DNA of 64,000 nt from CAVPTL01 sp963727235 (GTDB taxonomy: Bacteria; Actinomycetota; Thermoleophilia; Gaiellales; JAICJC01). The translations under genes were made by a program, and so were the position numbers. Below, piece by piece: positions 7,404 to 17,044 of the stretch. Under the pieces are notes generated by a model. It made no database searches. It saw only the letters and a list, made by a program, of their open reading frames with translations, and was not told where the DNA came from. Each line of letters opens with the position of its first letter. Within the stretch, counting starts at the first letter, position 1. The stretch is taken from NCBI GenBank assembly GCA_963727235.1, contig CAVSFZ010000005.1, forward strand, positions 62,001 to 126,000. The letters are read 5' to 3'.

Positions 7404-9261
7404 GCGCCCGCAGCGCATTGAGGATCACGCCCACGTCGATCACCTCCTGCGCAATCGCGCCCGCCACCGGCGGGAGATATCCAAAGGCCGCAAACGCCAT
7501 CCCGGTGATGCTCAGGCCGATCCCGATCAGCACGCTCTGACGGGCGATCGCGACCGACCGCCGGCCGATCCTGATCGCATCCACCACACGGTCGATGCGG
7601 TCATCCACAATCACCACGTCGGCAGTCTCGGCAGCCGCCGAGCCGCCGCGCGTGCCCATCGCGATCCCCACATCGGCGCCGGCCAGCGCCGGCGCGTCGT
7701 TCACTCCGTCACCGACCATCGCCACCGGCCCGCCCCACTCCGCCGCCCGCACCGTCGCACACACATCGAGCTTCTCGCTCGGAGAGAGGCCGGCGTGGAC
7801 CGCATCGACCCCCAGCTGCCGGCCGATCCGCTCGGTCACCGCAGCCCGGTCGCCGCTGACAATGGCGACGTGATGAACCCCGCTTTGGTGCAGCCGTTCG
7901 ACCATCCCGCCGGCATCGACGCGGAGATCGTCGCTGAGCACCACCACGCCTTCGACCTGGTCGTTGACTGCGACGAACACCCGAGCGCTGTCATCGTCGA
8001 CGCCGAGCGCGGTGGTGTCGGGGAGGTGATCGATGCCGCGGCTTCGGAGAAACGCCGGGCTGCCCAGCGCCACCCGGCGCGAGCCCACCCGGCCGGCGAT
8101 CCCCTCTCCGACGCCTTCCTCGGTGTCGTGCGGCATTTCCAGCGCCAGCCCGTCCTCGGTCGCCGCGGCCACCAGAGACGTGGCCACTCCGTGCAGCGAG
8201 ACCTGGTCGAGGGATGCCGCCAGCCGCAGGATCTCAGTGTCCGACCGACTGTTCAGCGGGACGATTCGCTGCACTGTGGGGACACCCAGGGTGACGGTGC
8301 CGGTCTTGTCGAACAGCACTGCGCGGACGGCTCCGAGCCCCTCGATCGCGGCGGCGCCCTTGACGATCACGCCCCGGCGCGCGGCAGCGGACACACCCGA
8401 CACCAGCGCGACCGGTGCGGCCAGAATCAGCGGGCACGGCGTCGCCACAACCAGCACCGCCAGCGCACGCACCGGATCGCCGCTGCCGATCCACGCCGCC
8501 GTGGCGGCGATCAGGGTGATCGCGAGAAACCGGGTCGCGTACCGGTCGGCCATCCGTTCAAACGGCGCCCGCCGAAGCTCGGCGGCTCTGACCAGCCTGA
8601 TGATCGAGGCGTACGTGCTTTCGGCGGCCGGCCGGGTGACAGCCACCTCGAACGCCGCACCGAGATTGGTGGTTCCCGATCGGATGTCGCCACCGCCACC
8701 GATCTCCACCGGGAACGACTCACCGGTGAGCGCGGCCTCGTCCAGCGTGGCGTGATCGGAGCACAGCGTCCCGTCGGTCGGCACCACCTCGCCGGTTCGC
8801 ACCACCACGAGGTCACCCACCGCCACCGCGTCGACGGCCACTGCTTCGATCGAGGTTCCGCGACGGATGTTGGCGGTGCGTGGCGCTCGTCCCAGGAGCG
8901 AAGAGAGCTCTCGCCGCGCCCGCCGCGCCGCGTATGCCTCCAGCGCGTTCCCGCCGCTGAGCATGACCGCCACCACCGCACCCGCCAGGTATTGACCCAG
9001 CGCGAGCGATCCAGCCATCGCCAGCAGTGCGATCGCGTCAACCCCGACGTCTCCCCGGGCCAGCGATCTCACCACCGACCAGGTCAGCGGCACCAGCAGG
9101 GCGGCGGTTGTCACAACCCAGATCGCGTCAGCGGCGGAGGAGAATCCCGCGAGGCTGAGCCCGATGCCTGTCAGCAACGCGAGTAGCGCGACGCCGGCCA
9201 CGATCGTCGCCGAAATGTCGGTGCCGGTCGCTCGGCCGGCCGCGTGGTCGGTCGTTGCCAT
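7381..9261 (-). CDS. P1B-type (heavy-metal) cation-transporting ATPase
   Basis: A 626-residue P-type ATPase in the inner membrane. Membrane helices cluster at about 16-65 and 75-105, then the actuator TGES (179-182), the transmembrane metal motif TPCP (274-277), phosphorylated Asp318 in DKTGT, the GDGVNDAPAL hinge and two final helices. There is no N-terminal metal-binding domain. The HP dinucleotide of the nucleotide domain appears as HG (near 357). TPC is unlike the common CPC motif, so the metal is uncertain. The ATG at 9261 (MATTDHAAG) is preferred over an in-frame start 33 codons upstream. It diverges from the arginine operon and shares with it an intergenic motif at 9324-9340. Mycobacterial dormancy regulons also include a P-type ATPase, an analogy only. 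Confidence 0.93.
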   Translation of the reverse strand: MATTDHAAGRATGTDISATIVAGVALLALLTGIGLSLAGFSSAADAIWVVTTAALLVPLTWSVVRSLARGDVGVDAIALLAMAGSLALGQYLAGAVVAVMLSGGNALEAYAARRARRELSSLLGRAPRTANIRRGTSIEAVAVDAVAVGDLVVVRTGEVVPTDGTLCSDHATLDEAALTGESFPVEIGGGGDIRSGTTNLGAAFEVAVTRPAAESTYASIIRLVRAAELRRAPFERMADRYATRFLAITLIAATAAWIGSGDPVRALAVLVVATPCPLILAAPVALVSGVSAAARRGVIVKGAAAIEGLGAVRAVLFDKTGTVTLGVPTVQRIVPLNSRSDTEILRLAASLDQVSLHGVATSLVAAATEDGLALEMPHDTEEGVGEGIAGRVGSRRVALGSPAFLRSRGIDHLPDTTALGVDDDSARVFVAVNDQVEGVVVLSDDLRVDAGGMVERLHQSGVHHVAIVSGDRAAVTERIGRQLGVDAVHAGLSPSEKLDVCATVRAAEWGGPVAMVGDGVNDAPALAGADVGIAMGTRGGSAAAETADVVIVDDRIDRVVDAIRIGRRSVAIARQSVLIGIGLSITGMAFAAFGYLPPVAGAIAQEVIDVGVILNALRALSPDTRE

Positions 9262-9323
9262 CCCACGCGAATACTGGCCGCCGGCACCGGTTGCGGCATC
9301 CGTACCCACACCACCGGAGTTGC

Positions 9324-9340
9324 GTAGTTTCCCGCGCCTG
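9324..9340 (+). promoter_or_regulatory. candidate regulator site 1 (GTAGTTTCCCGCG motif)
   Basis: The 17-bp block GTAGTTTCCCGCGCCTG lies between divergent ATPase and antiporter genes, 62 bp from one start and 89 bp from the other. It matches site 2 at 19491-19507 at 16 of 17 positions, and the similarity extends left to a CCGG block. Binding of the NarL-type regulator is a hypothesis from shared context. Confidence 0.45.
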
Positions 9341-9429
9341 TGACCAGCAGATCCACCCATGCCCCCGGGGACGAGTGCCGGTGCAATGAGAGCGCATTCC
9401 TAAACGGAGTCTTTTGAAGGAGGAACGTC

Positions 9430-10875
9430 ATGGCTTCAGTATCTGAGGGCGCAAACCGCCCCAAACTCAAGCGCTCACTGGGTCTCTCGATGGCCACGGC
9501 GCTTGTCGTGGGGAACATGGTCGGATCAGGCGTGTTCGGACTGCCGTCCGCACTTGCCGGCACCGGCCCGATCGCGCTCTTGGCCTGGGTGTTCACGGGA
9601 GCCGGCGCGATCCTGCTGGCCCTTGTGTTCGCCAACCTCGGGCGGGCGTACCCCCGCACGGGTGGGCCATACGCCTACACGCGCATCGCCTTCGGCGACT
9701 TCGCCGGATTCTGGACGGCCTGGGGCTACTGGATCGCCGCCTGGGCCGGCAACGCCGCGATCGCGGTGATCTTTGTCAGCTACTCCAGTGTGTTCTGGCC
9801 CAGCCTCGCCACGAACAACGCCTTGGCCTTCGCGCTGGGGCTGTCGGTGATCTGGGGGCTGACGCTCCTGAACATGGCCGGCGTGCGTGAGTCCGGCGTG
9901 ATGCAGGTGGTCACCACCGTGCTCAAGTTCGTGCCGCTGCTTCTGATCGGCGTGATCGGCCTGTTCTACATTGACACCGCCAACTTCACTCCCTTCGACC
10001 CGGGCCACGGCAGCCTGGTCGGTCATTTCCATGCCATCTCGTTCGCGGCCACGTTGACGCTGTGGGCGTTCCTGGGGCTCGAGTCGGCCACCGTGCCGGC
10101 CGAGGAGATCAAGGACGTCAAGCGCACCCTGCCGCGCGCCACCATCTTCGGCACCCTCGCGGTCACGGGGCTGTACGTGATCTCCACGGTGGCGGTCATG
10201 GGCGTGATCCCCAGCGCGAAGCTGGCTGACTCGCCGGCACCGTTTGCAGACGCCGCCCAGGTGATGTTCGGAAACTCGGTGCTCGGAGTGTCGCCCAGCA
10301 AGTTGATCGCTGCGGTCGCGATGATCTCGACCTTCGGTGCACTCAACGGCTGGATCCTGATTCAGGGGCGCATCCCTCTGGCCGCGGCGCAGGATGGGCT
10401 GTTCCCGCGTCAGTTCGCGCAGGTCAGCGGCGTTCGCAAGACGCCGATCGTCGGCCTGGTTGCCTCGTCGGTGCTGCTGACCGGTCTGATGGCGATGAAC
10501 TATCAGTCGTCTCTGACCGACACCTTCACCAAGGTCATCATCCTGGCCACCCTGACCACGCTGGTGCCGTACGCGTTCGCGGCAGCTGCACAGCTGATGC
10601 AGATGTTCAACGATCGTGAGAACTTCAGTGGGCGCCGGGTGGCACGCGACGCCACCATCGCGATCCTCGCGTTCGCTTACTCCTTCTGGATGATCTACGG
10701 CGCCGGCCAGGAGTACATCGCACAGGGCTTCCTGCTGCTGATGGCGGGCATCCCGGTGTACGTGTACATCAAGTGGCGCAACGCCAAGAACGCCGCCGAG
10801 GCCGCACAGGCGATCCCGCCCGGCGTGCCGGAGACGGCTGAGCCTCAGCAGACGCTCGAGCCGGTGGGTGGATGA
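9430..10875 (+). CDS. APC-superfamily amino acid permease, probable arginine/ornithine antiporter
   Basis: A 481-residue polytopic membrane protein with about 12 hydrophobic segments and the APC substrate-binding motif GNMVGSGVFGLP in the first helix. The ATG is preceded by AAGGAGG at an ideal distance. It is the first gene of an arginine deiminase operon (antiporter, arcA, arcB, arcC), which strongly suggests exchange of external arginine for ornithine. The sequence resembles the AdiC/PotE branch of APC more than classical 13-helix ArcD. The stop codon is 5 bp before the arcA ATG. Substrate is inferred from neighbours. Confidence 0.9.
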   Translation: MASVSEGANRPKLKRSLGLSMATALVVGNMVGSGVFGLPSALAGTGPIALLAWVFTGAGAILLALVFANLGRAYPRTGGPYAYTRIAFGDFAGFWTAWGYWIAAWAGNAAIAVIFVSYSSVFWPSLATNNALAFALGLSVIWGLTLLNMAGVRESGVMQVVTTVLKFVPLLLIGVIGLFYIDTANFTPFDPGHGSLVGHFHAISFAATLTLWAFLGLESATVPAEEIKDVKRTLPRATIFGTLAVTGLYVISTVAVMGVIPSAKLADSPAPFADAAQVMFGNSVLGVSPSKLIAAVAMISTFGALNGWILIQGRIPLAAAQDGLFPRQFAQVSGVRKTPIVGLVASSVLLTGLMAMNYQSSLTDTFTKVIILATLTTLVPYAFAAAAQLMQMFNDRENFSGRRVARDATIAILAFAYSFWMIYGAGQEYIAQGFLLLMAGIPVYVYIKWRNAKNAAEAAQAIPPGVPETAEPQQTLEPVGG

Positions 10876-10879
10876 CCGC

Positions 10880-12133
10880 ATGATCAATCACCTCCACCCC
10901 ACACAGACCACCCTGGGGAGCGCAACCGCTCCCCAGGTGGGTGTCGCATCCGAGGTTGGCACGCTGCGGCGGGTGATGCTGCACCGGCCGGGGAACGAGC
11001 TGAAGCGGCTCACGCCGACCAACAAGGATGACCTCCTGTTCGACGACGTCCTGTGGGTGAAGCGGGCCCGTCAAGAGCACGACGCGTTCGCCGATGCACT
11101 CGTCGAGCGGGGGGTCGAGGTGCTCTACCTCAACGAGCTGCTGACCGAGACGCTCTCGGCCGAGGACGCTCGGATCGAGTTGATCGACGGCATGTTGCGC
11201 TCGGCGGCTCTGGGCGTACGGTTCACCGGCGAGCTGCAGGACTGGCTGGGCGAACTCTCGCCCGAGACGCTGACGGAGGTCGCAATCGCGGGAGTGACGT
11301 ATGACGAGTTGCCGCGACTGGGTCGCTCGCTGGCGGCGCAGGTCGCAGCGCCTGACGAGTTCGTGCTGCCACCACTGCCCAACCACCTGTTCACCCGCGA
11401 CACCTCGGCCTGGATCTCCAACGGGGTGACCGTGAACGCGATGGCCAAGCCGGCGCGTGTGCGAGAGGCCGTCAACGTGAATCTGATCTATCGACACCAC
11501 CCCGCATTCCGGGCTGCGGCACCAACGTTCTGGAGCGACGATCTGGGCGAGGCGGCGACCCTGGAAGGCGGAGACGTGCTGGTGGTCGGCAAGGGCTGCG
11601 TGCTGATCGGAATGGGCGAACGCACCCGACCGGCGGCCGTCGAAGCGATGGCGGGTCGGCTGTTCGAGGCGGGTGCGGCCCGGCAGGTGATCGCCGTGGT
11701 GCTGCCCAAGCAGCGGTCGGCCATGCACCTGGACACGGTCATGACCATGATCGACCGAGACGCATTCACGATCTATCCCGAGCTTCGCCGGAGCCTGAGC
11801 GCGTTTTCCCTCGTGCCGGGCCAACACGCTCTCTCGATCACCCCCGTGCCCGATCTCTTCGAGGCGCTGGCCGAGGCACTCGACTTTGAGCAGCTCCGGC
11901 TGATCGAAACCGGCGGTGACCGCTACGAGGCCGCCCGGGAGCAGTGGGACGACGGGAACAACGTGCTCGCGGTGGCTCCCGGGGTGGTGGTCGCGTACGA
12001 GCGAAACGTCGACACCAATACCCGTCTTCGCCACGAGGGCATCGAGGTCATCACCATCGCAGGCGCCGAACTCGGACGCGGCCGAGGCGGTCCCCGCTGC
12101 ATGTCGTGCCCGATTCTCCGCGACCCTGCGTGA
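10880..12133 (+). CDS. arcA: arginine deiminase
   Basis: A 417-residue guanidino-group hydrolase (arginine to citrulline and ammonia), first step of the ADI pathway. Motifs include LRRVMLHRPGNEL near the N-terminus, FTRDTSAWISNG, EGGDVLVVG, the His in AMHLDTVMTMID and the nucleophile Cys407 in GGPRCMSCP near the C-terminus. Length matches the family. ATG 10880 has a G-rich stretch upstream; an in-frame GTG at 10868 overlapping the permease stop is the alternative. It is followed after 19 bp by ornithine carbamoyltransferase. Confidence 0.96.
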   Translation: MINHLHPTQTTLGSATAPQVGVASEVGTLRRVMLHRPGNELKRLTPTNKDDLLFDDVLWVKRARQEHDAFADALVERGVEVLYLNELLTETLSAEDARIELIDGMLRSAALGVRFTGELQDWLGELSPETLTEVAIAGVTYDELPRLGRSLAAQVAAPDEFVLPPLPNHLFTRDTSAWISNGVTVNAMAKPARVREAVNVNLIYRHHPAFRAAAPTFWSDDLGEAATLEGGDVLVVGKGCVLIGMGERTRPAAVEAMAGRLFEAGAARQVIAVVLPKQRSAMHLDTVMTMIDRDAFTIYPELRRSLSAFSLVPGQHALSITPVPDLFEALAEALDFEQLRLIETGGDRYEAAREQWDDGNNVLAVAPGVVVAYERNVDTNTRLRHEGIEVITIAGAELGRGRGGPRCMSCPILRDPA

Positions 12134-12152
12134 CCACCAAGGAGCGCTAGAA

Positions 12153-13112
12153 ATGACCGAGACACTCACCGCCAAAGTCATCCCTCAGGATCTCCTGCGG
12201 ATCAGCGATCTCGACGAGCACCAGTTCGAGCATCTGCTGTACCAGGCGGCCTGCATGAAGGCTCGGCCGTTCGAGTACCGCACACAGCTGCCGGGCAGGA
12301 TGATCTCCTGCTACTTCGAGAAGCCGTCCACCCGCACACGGGTGTCGTTCGCCGGTGCGGCAGCCCGGCTGGGGATGACCGCGCTGTGGCTGCGGCCGGA
12401 CGAGCTGCAGCTGGGACGCGGCGAGCCGATCGCCGACACCGCCCGCGTGCTGGCCGGATACTCGGCCGCAATCGTGGTGCGCACCTTCGATCAGGCGGTG
12501 GTGCAGCAGATCGCAGATGCCAGCGAGGTGCCCGTGATCAACGCCCTCACCGACCAGCACCACCCCTGCCAGGCGCTCGCAGACTTCCTGACGCTGCGCG
12601 AGCGATTTGGTGAGATCCGCGGACTGCGGTTGGCATACATCGGCGACGGCGACAACGTCGCCCGGTCGTTGATGGAGGCCGGCGCGCTCGCCGGAGTCGA
12701 GATCGTGGTTGCATCTCCCAAGCACTATCAGATAGGTGCCGGTGAGACCCAACGGCTGGAACGGGTCGCCCGGGAGCACGGAAGCCACGTCACGGTGGTT
12801 GAGGATCCGCGCGAGGCGGTGCGCGGCGCCGACGCCGTCTACACCGACGTGTGGGTGTCGATGGGCGAGGAGTCCGAGCAGGCCGCTCGCCTGCGGGAGC
12901 TGGAGCCGTTCCGGGTCACTCCAGAGCTGATGGCGCTGGCTGGGCCCCACGCGGTGTTCATGCACTGCCTTCCCGCCCACCGCGGCCAGGAGGTGTCGGC
13001 CGAGGTGATCGACGGGCCGACCAGCGTCGTCTGGCAGCAGGCGGCCAACCGGCTGCCGACCGAGCAGGCGCTATTGCACTCGCTGATCAAGGGAAACTGG
13101 GTCGCACCGTGA
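12153..13112 (+). CDS. arcB: ornithine carbamoyltransferase (catabolic, ADI pathway)
   Basis: A 319-residue carbamoyltransferase catalysing phosphorolysis of citrulline to ornithine and carbamoyl phosphate in this operon. Carbamoyl phosphate-binding STRTR is at 59-63, HPCQ at 137-140 and the ornithine-loop motif HCLPAHRG near 270. The ATG at 12153 has an AAGGAG site 10 bases upstream; the frame is open further 5' but without family similarity. Its stop overlaps the arcC start by 4 bp (GTGA). Anabolic ArgF and catabolic ArcB share the fold, so the catabolic call comes from position between arcA and arcC. Confidence 0.94.
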   Translation: MTETLTAKVIPQDLLRISDLDEHQFEHLLYQAACMKARPFEYRTQLPGRMISCYFEKPSTRTRVSFAGAAARLGMTALWLRPDELQLGRGEPIADTARVLAGYSAAIVVRTFDQAVVQQIADASEVPVINALTDQHHPCQALADFLTLRERFGEIRGLRLAYIGDGDNVARSLMEAGALAGVEIVVASPKHYQIGAGETQRLERVAREHGSHVTVVEDPREAVRGADAVYTDVWVSMGEESEQAARLRELEPFRVTPELMALAGPHAVFMHCLPAHRGQEVSAEVIDGPTSVVWQQAANRLPTEQALLHSLIKGNWVAP

Positions 13113-14071
13113 GCGCGCAGGACCGGCCACTGGTCGTGATCGCCCTGGGCGGCAACGCCCTGCTGCGCCGGGGCGAGCCAATGGATGCCGAGCACCAGCG
13201 CCGAAACGTCGCGGTTGCGGCTGAGGCGATCGCCGCCCTCGACCGGGACTACCGGATCGTGGTCACCCACGGAAACGGCCCACAGGTCGGCCTGCTGGCG
13301 CTGCAGGCCGAGGCCACGCCCGACTCTGAGCCGTACCCGCTCGACGTGCTCGGGGCGGAGAGCGAAGGCATGATCGGCTACCTGATCGAGCAGGCGCTGG
13401 GCAACCATCTGGGCGATCGACCGATCGCAACCCTCCTGACCCAGGTCGTTGTCGCCGCGGACGATCCGGCGTTCGACAACCCGACCAAACCGATCGGCCC
13501 CGTCTACGACGAGGTCACCGCCCACAAGCTGGCGAAGGCCCGGCGATGGGCTGTGGCGGCGGACGGCGCAAACTTCCGCCGCGTGGTTCCCTCACCCGAA
13601 CCGCTGCAAGTGGTGGAACTCGAGACCATCCGGATCCTGCTGGACGCGGGGGTCGTGGTCGTCTGCGCGGGCGGCGGCGGAATTCCGGTGGTCGCCGACG
13701 AAACCGGCCGCCACGGCGTCGAGGCGGTGATCGACAAGGATCTCTCGGCCGCGCTGCTGGCCGAGGGACTCGACGCAGACGAGCTGGTGATGGTCACCGA
13801 CGTCGACGTCGTACAAGCCGGTTGGGGCACCGCTTGGGCCTATCCGATCCACACCGCTCAGCCCGATGAGCTGCGCGACCTGCAGTTCGCTGCAGGGTCG
13901 ATGGCCCCCAAGGTCGAGGCGGCCTGTCGATTCGTCGAACGTACCGGTCACCCCGCGGTGATCGGCTCTCTGGACGAGATCGGAAGTCTCGTGCGACAGC
14001 GCGCGGGCACCGTCGTCAGCGGTCACCCCACATCACTCGTCACCACAACTCCCAACGGAAGGAGATCATGA
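13109..14071 (+). CDS. arcC: carbamate kinase
   Basis: A 320-residue amino-acid-kinase-fold enzyme converting carbamoyl phosphate and ADP to ATP, CO2 and ammonia, the energy-yielding step of arginine fermentation. Recognisable blocks are VVIALGGNALLRRGE, THGNGPQVGLLALQ, GAESEGMIGYLIEQ, the NPTKPIGP loop, VVCAGGGGIPV and the final FVERTGHPAVIGSL. The GTG start overlaps the arcB stop. The stop in turn overlaps the next stress-protein ATG by 4 bp, so arcB, arcC and usp are tightly coupled. Confidence 0.96.
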   Translation: MSAQDRPLVVIALGGNALLRRGEPMDAEHQRRNVAVAAEAIAALDRDYRIVVTHGNGPQVGLLALQAEATPDSEPYPLDVLGAESEGMIGYLIEQALGNHLGDRPIATLLTQVVVAADDPAFDNPTKPIGPVYDEVTAHKLAKARRWAVAADGANFRRVVPSPEPLQVVELETIRILLDAGVVVVCAGGGGIPVVADETGRHGVEAVIDKDLSAALLAEGLDADELVMVTDVDVVQAGWGTAWAYPIHTAQPDELRDLQFAAGSMAPKVEAACRFVERTGHPAVIGSLDEIGSLVRQRAGTVVSGHPTSLVTTTPNGRRS

Positions 14072-14547
14072 TGTTCTCAAAGATCGTGATTGCCCTGGAC
14101 GGCTCGGAGCACTCGCTCAGGGCTGTTGACTACGCAAAGCGGTTGTCGCCGGACAAGAGCGCCCGCATCGAGGTCGTCCACGTCCGTGAGCTGCTGATGG
14201 GCCGCGGCGTCGGAGGAGCACCCGTCAAGCTGGACGAGGAGGAGGTGGTCGAGCAGGTGCAGGGGACGGTCAAGAGCCTCGCTGACGCTGGATATGACGT
14301 GCACCTCCAGGTTGTGTCCACCGTCCGCGACGGACCGGCCCATATCATCGCCGAGATCGCAAAGTTGATTCACGCCGACGTGATCGTCGTGGGTACGCGT
14401 GGCCACGGCCCCGTGTCGGGCCTGCTGGTCGGATCTGTGGCTCAGCGACTGCTTCACCTCGCGCCGTGTCCGGTGCTCGTGATTCCCGTGGCGGCCCGCG
14501 CCAAAGCCGAGGACGAGGCCTCGAAGTCTGCCGCAACCACCGCTTGA
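14068..14547 (+). CDS. universal stress protein (UspA family), type C
   Basis: A 159-residue UspA-domain protein encoded inside the arginine operon. It starts MMFSKIVIALDGSEHS and carries the ATP-binding pattern GTRGHGPVSGLLVGS, then a final strand APCPVLVIP. An AAGGAG site serves either of two adjacent ATG codons (14068 or 14071). It differs from the two paralogue pairs elsewhere in the island, being closer to ordinary single-domain UspA proteins. Overlaps of 4 bp on both sides tie its synthesis to carbamate kinase and to the ABC transporter ATPase. Confidence 0.9.
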   Translation: MMFSKIVIALDGSEHSLRAVDYAKRLSPDKSARIEVVHVRELLMGRGVGGAPVKLDEEEVVEQVQGTVKSLADAGYDVHLQVVSTVRDGPAHIIAEIAKLIHADVIVVGTRGHGPVSGLLVGSVAQRLLHLAPCPVLVIPVAARAKAEDEASKSAATTA

Positions 14548-15461
14548 GCACTGAAGTAGTTCATGCCGAGAGGCTCTCCAAGAGCTACGGCTCTACCCTC
14601 GCCCTCGACGGGTTGAATCTGTCAATCACCGAGGGCGAGGTGTATGGCTTCCTCGGCCCCAACGGCGCGGGCAAGACAACCACGATCCGCCTGCTCCTGG
14701 GCCTCCAGCGCCCCACCGCGGGGCACGCCGAGTTGTTCGGCATGGACGCCTGGAGCCGGCCGGTGGCGGCCCACCGACGGCTCGCTCACGTCTCCGGCGA
14801 ACCGCAGCTGTGGGCCAACCGCACCGGCGAGGAATGTCTCCACCTGCTGGGACGCCTGCACGGCGAGATCGACCAAGGGTATCGGCGCACCCTGGTTGAG
14901 CGATTCGCGTTTGACCCCGGCAAACGGGTGCGCGAGTACTCAAAGGGCAACCGCCAGAAGATCCCGTTGATTGCCGCGTTTGCGACCCGTGCCGAGCTGC
15001 TGATCCTGGACGAGCCGACCAACGGCTTGGACCCGCTGATGGAGGCCGCGTTCCGTGAGACCGTGGGCGAGGCCACCACAGCCGGGCAGACCGTCTTTTT
15101 GTCCTCGCACATCCTCAGTGAGGTCGAGGCGCTGTGCGACCGGGTGGGGATTCTGCGCGACGGCCGGCTGATCGAAGAGGGCACCCTGGCCGAGCTTCGG
15201 CACTTGTCGCAAACAGTGGTCGAGGCGACGTTCGCAATCCCGCCGCCGGACCTCCCGGCGATGGCAGGTGTCACCGCCACGCCCACCGGCACGAACAGCC
15301 TCCGGTTCACGGTGAAGGGGCCGGTCGGCCCGCTGGTCGACGCGCTGGCGGGCACCTCGGTGGTTTCACTCTCCAGCCGGGAGCCATCGCTGGAGGAGCT
15401 GTTCCTCGCCCAGTACGACCAGCCTTCTGGCCCCACCCAGATATCGGCTGGATCCACGTGA
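14544..15461 (+). CDS. ABC transporter ATP-binding protein (ABC-2 exporter type)
   Basis: A 305-residue ATPase of the CcmA/DrrA type. Walker A GPNGAGKTT is at 38-46, Walker B LLILDEPTNGLDPL near 150, and the H-loop SSHILSEVEALCD follows. The signature region reads EYSKGNRQK, a degenerate form common in this subfamily. The start is most likely TTG 14544, overlapping the upstream stop (TTGA), because homology begins within a few residues; no ATG or GTG fits better. It pairs with the permease that overlaps its stop by 4 bp. Export substrate is unknown. Confidence 0.9.
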   Translation: MSTEVVHAERLSKSYGSTLALDGLNLSITEGEVYGFLGPNGAGKTTTIRLLLGLQRPTAGHAELFGMDAWSRPVAAHRRLAHVSGEPQLWANRTGEECLHLLGRLHGEIDQGYRRTLVERFAFDPGKRVREYSKGNRQKIPLIAAFATRAELLILDEPTNGLDPLMEAAFRETVGEATTAGQTVFLSSHILSEVEALCDRVGILRDGRLIEEGTLAELRHLSQTVVEATFAIPPPDLPAMAGVTATPTGTNSLRFTVKGPVGPLVDALAGTSVVSLSSREPSLEELFLAQYDQPSGPTQISAGST

Positions 15462-17044
15462 CCGGCCGCTGGATCACGGCCTCGTCGCTTCGGCTCGAGC
15501 GTACCCGGCTGTTTGTGATCGCCGCCATCCTTGCAACCTCGACGACGTCGGTGGTGGTCGGCTATCGGGACACGTATCCCACTGCCGCGGAGCGAATCCG
15601 CTTTGCCGAGGCGTTCAAAGGCGACCTCGTCTTGCGACTGTTCTACGGCGTCCCGCAGGACCTGGCAACTGTCGGAGGCTTTGCCGAGTTCCGGCTGGTG
15701 GGGATCCTCTCCGTGATCACCGCGGGGTGGGCCGTGTTCGCCGCCGCCCGGGCGCTTCGGGGCGAGGAGGCGATGGGCCGGTGGGAACTGATGCTGACCG
15801 GAGCGGTGGGGCGTGGCGGGGCCGCCTTTGCGGCTGTGCTGGCACTGCTTCTGGAATGCGTGTTCCTGTGGCTGTTCGCGGCAATCGCCCTGCTGCTGGT
15901 CGGCGTCATCCCGGGTGATCTCACCGTCGCCCAGGCACTGTTGGCGGCCGCGGCATTCGTGGCGCCGGCAGTCCTGTTTGCGACCATTGGAGCGCTGGTG
16001 TGCCAGCTCGCCGGCACCACCCGTGGAGCACAGGCGCTGGGAGGAGCACTGCTGGCTGCCGCGCTCCTGCTTCGGATCGCGGCCGATACCGCCGGTGTGG
16101 GATGGCTCCGCTGGGCGAGTCCGCTGGGCTGGGCCGAGGAGATTCACCCGGTGACAGGACTGCGGGCCGGGGTGTTCGCGCTCTTCGCCGCGGCGACCCT
16201 GCTGACCGGCGGCCTGGCGGTGGCGATCGCAGCTCGACGGGACGTCGCCCGAGGCGTCTGGCCGGCCCGCAGCACGGTGACCTCACACACCACGCTTCTG
16301 GGTTCACCGACTGAGGCCGCGGCCAGGGACGAACTGCCGACACTGCTGGTGTGGCTGGTGGGCGCGGGGACGTTTGCGGTGATCCTCGGGGCATTCTCGA
16401 AATCAATCGCCGAGGAGGCCAAGAAGAGCGATCTCAACTCGGCGCTGGGCACGAACATCAACACCGCCGGCGGATACCTTGCCGTCAGCTTTGTGCTGTT
16501 CGGGCTCGTGATCGCGCTGTTCGCGGCCGCGCACGTCAACTCCATCCACGGCGAGGAGTCCTCCGGACGGCTGGAGACGTTGTTCGCGCTGCCGACTGAC
16601 CGGGTGTCGTGGCTCGCCGGACGGGTCACCCTGGCGCTCACGTCGTGTATCGCCCTCAGCCTCGCCGTCGGCTTGCTGGCATGGGTGGGCGCCGCCGCCC
16701 GTGGTGCCGGTGTCGGGCTCGGCGCACTGCTCGCGGCAGGAGCCAACTGCATCCCGGCAGCGTTGCTCTTTCTGGGCTTGGGGACGCTGCTCTTCGCGGT
16801 CATCCCTCGCCACTCCGGGGGAGCGACGATCGCGCTGGTGGGTGTGGCTTTCCTCTGGGAGCTGATCGGTGCGGCGGTGGGCGCTCCCTCCTGGATTCTG
16901 TCGCTGTCCCCGTTCGAGCACGTGGCGGCCGTTCCCCAGGTCGCATTCGACGGGGTCGGCGCCACGGCGATGCTCGTGATAGGACTGATCGCAGCTCTCG
17001 CCGGTGGCGCGCTGTTCGTCCGACGTGATATCCAAGGAGCGTAG
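15458..17044 (+). CDS. ABC-2 type transporter permease
   Basis: A 528-residue membrane protein with about 12 hydrophobic segments arranged as two similar halves. Each half starts with a soluble stretch, then pairs of helices, and both contain a GEE-S/A-GR/M element (ALRGEEAMGRWE and HGEESSGRLE). This two-fold architecture is typical of ABC-2 permeases of drug or polyketide exporters. The GTG start overlaps the ATPase gene by 4 bp. Its stop is directly followed by the ATG of an alcohol dehydrogenase gene. The cargo cannot be inferred from sequence. Confidence 0.85.
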   Translation: MTGRWITASSLRLERTRLFVIAAILATSTTSVVVGYRDTYPTAAERIRFAEAFKGDLVLRLFYGVPQDLATVGGFAEFRLVGILSVITAGWAVFAAARALRGEEAMGRWELMLTGAVGRGGAAFAAVLALLLECVFLWLFAAIALLLVGVIPGDLTVAQALLAAAAFVAPAVLFATIGALVCQLAGTTRGAQALGGALLAAALLLRIAADTAGVGWLRWASPLGWAEEIHPVTGLRAGVFALFAAATLLTGGLAVAIAARRDVARGVWPARSTVTSHTTLLGSPTEAAARDELPTLLVWLVGAGTFAVILGAFSKSIAEEAKKSDLNSALGTNINTAGGYLAVSFVLFGLVIALFAAAHVNSIHGEESSGRLETLFALPTDRVSWLAGRVTLALTSCIALSLAVGLLAWVGAAARGAGVGLGALLAAGANCIPAALLFLGLGTLLFAVIPRHSGGATIALVGVAFLWELIGAAVGAPSWILSLSPFEHVAAVPQVAFDGVGATAMLVIGLIAALAGGALFVRRDIQGA

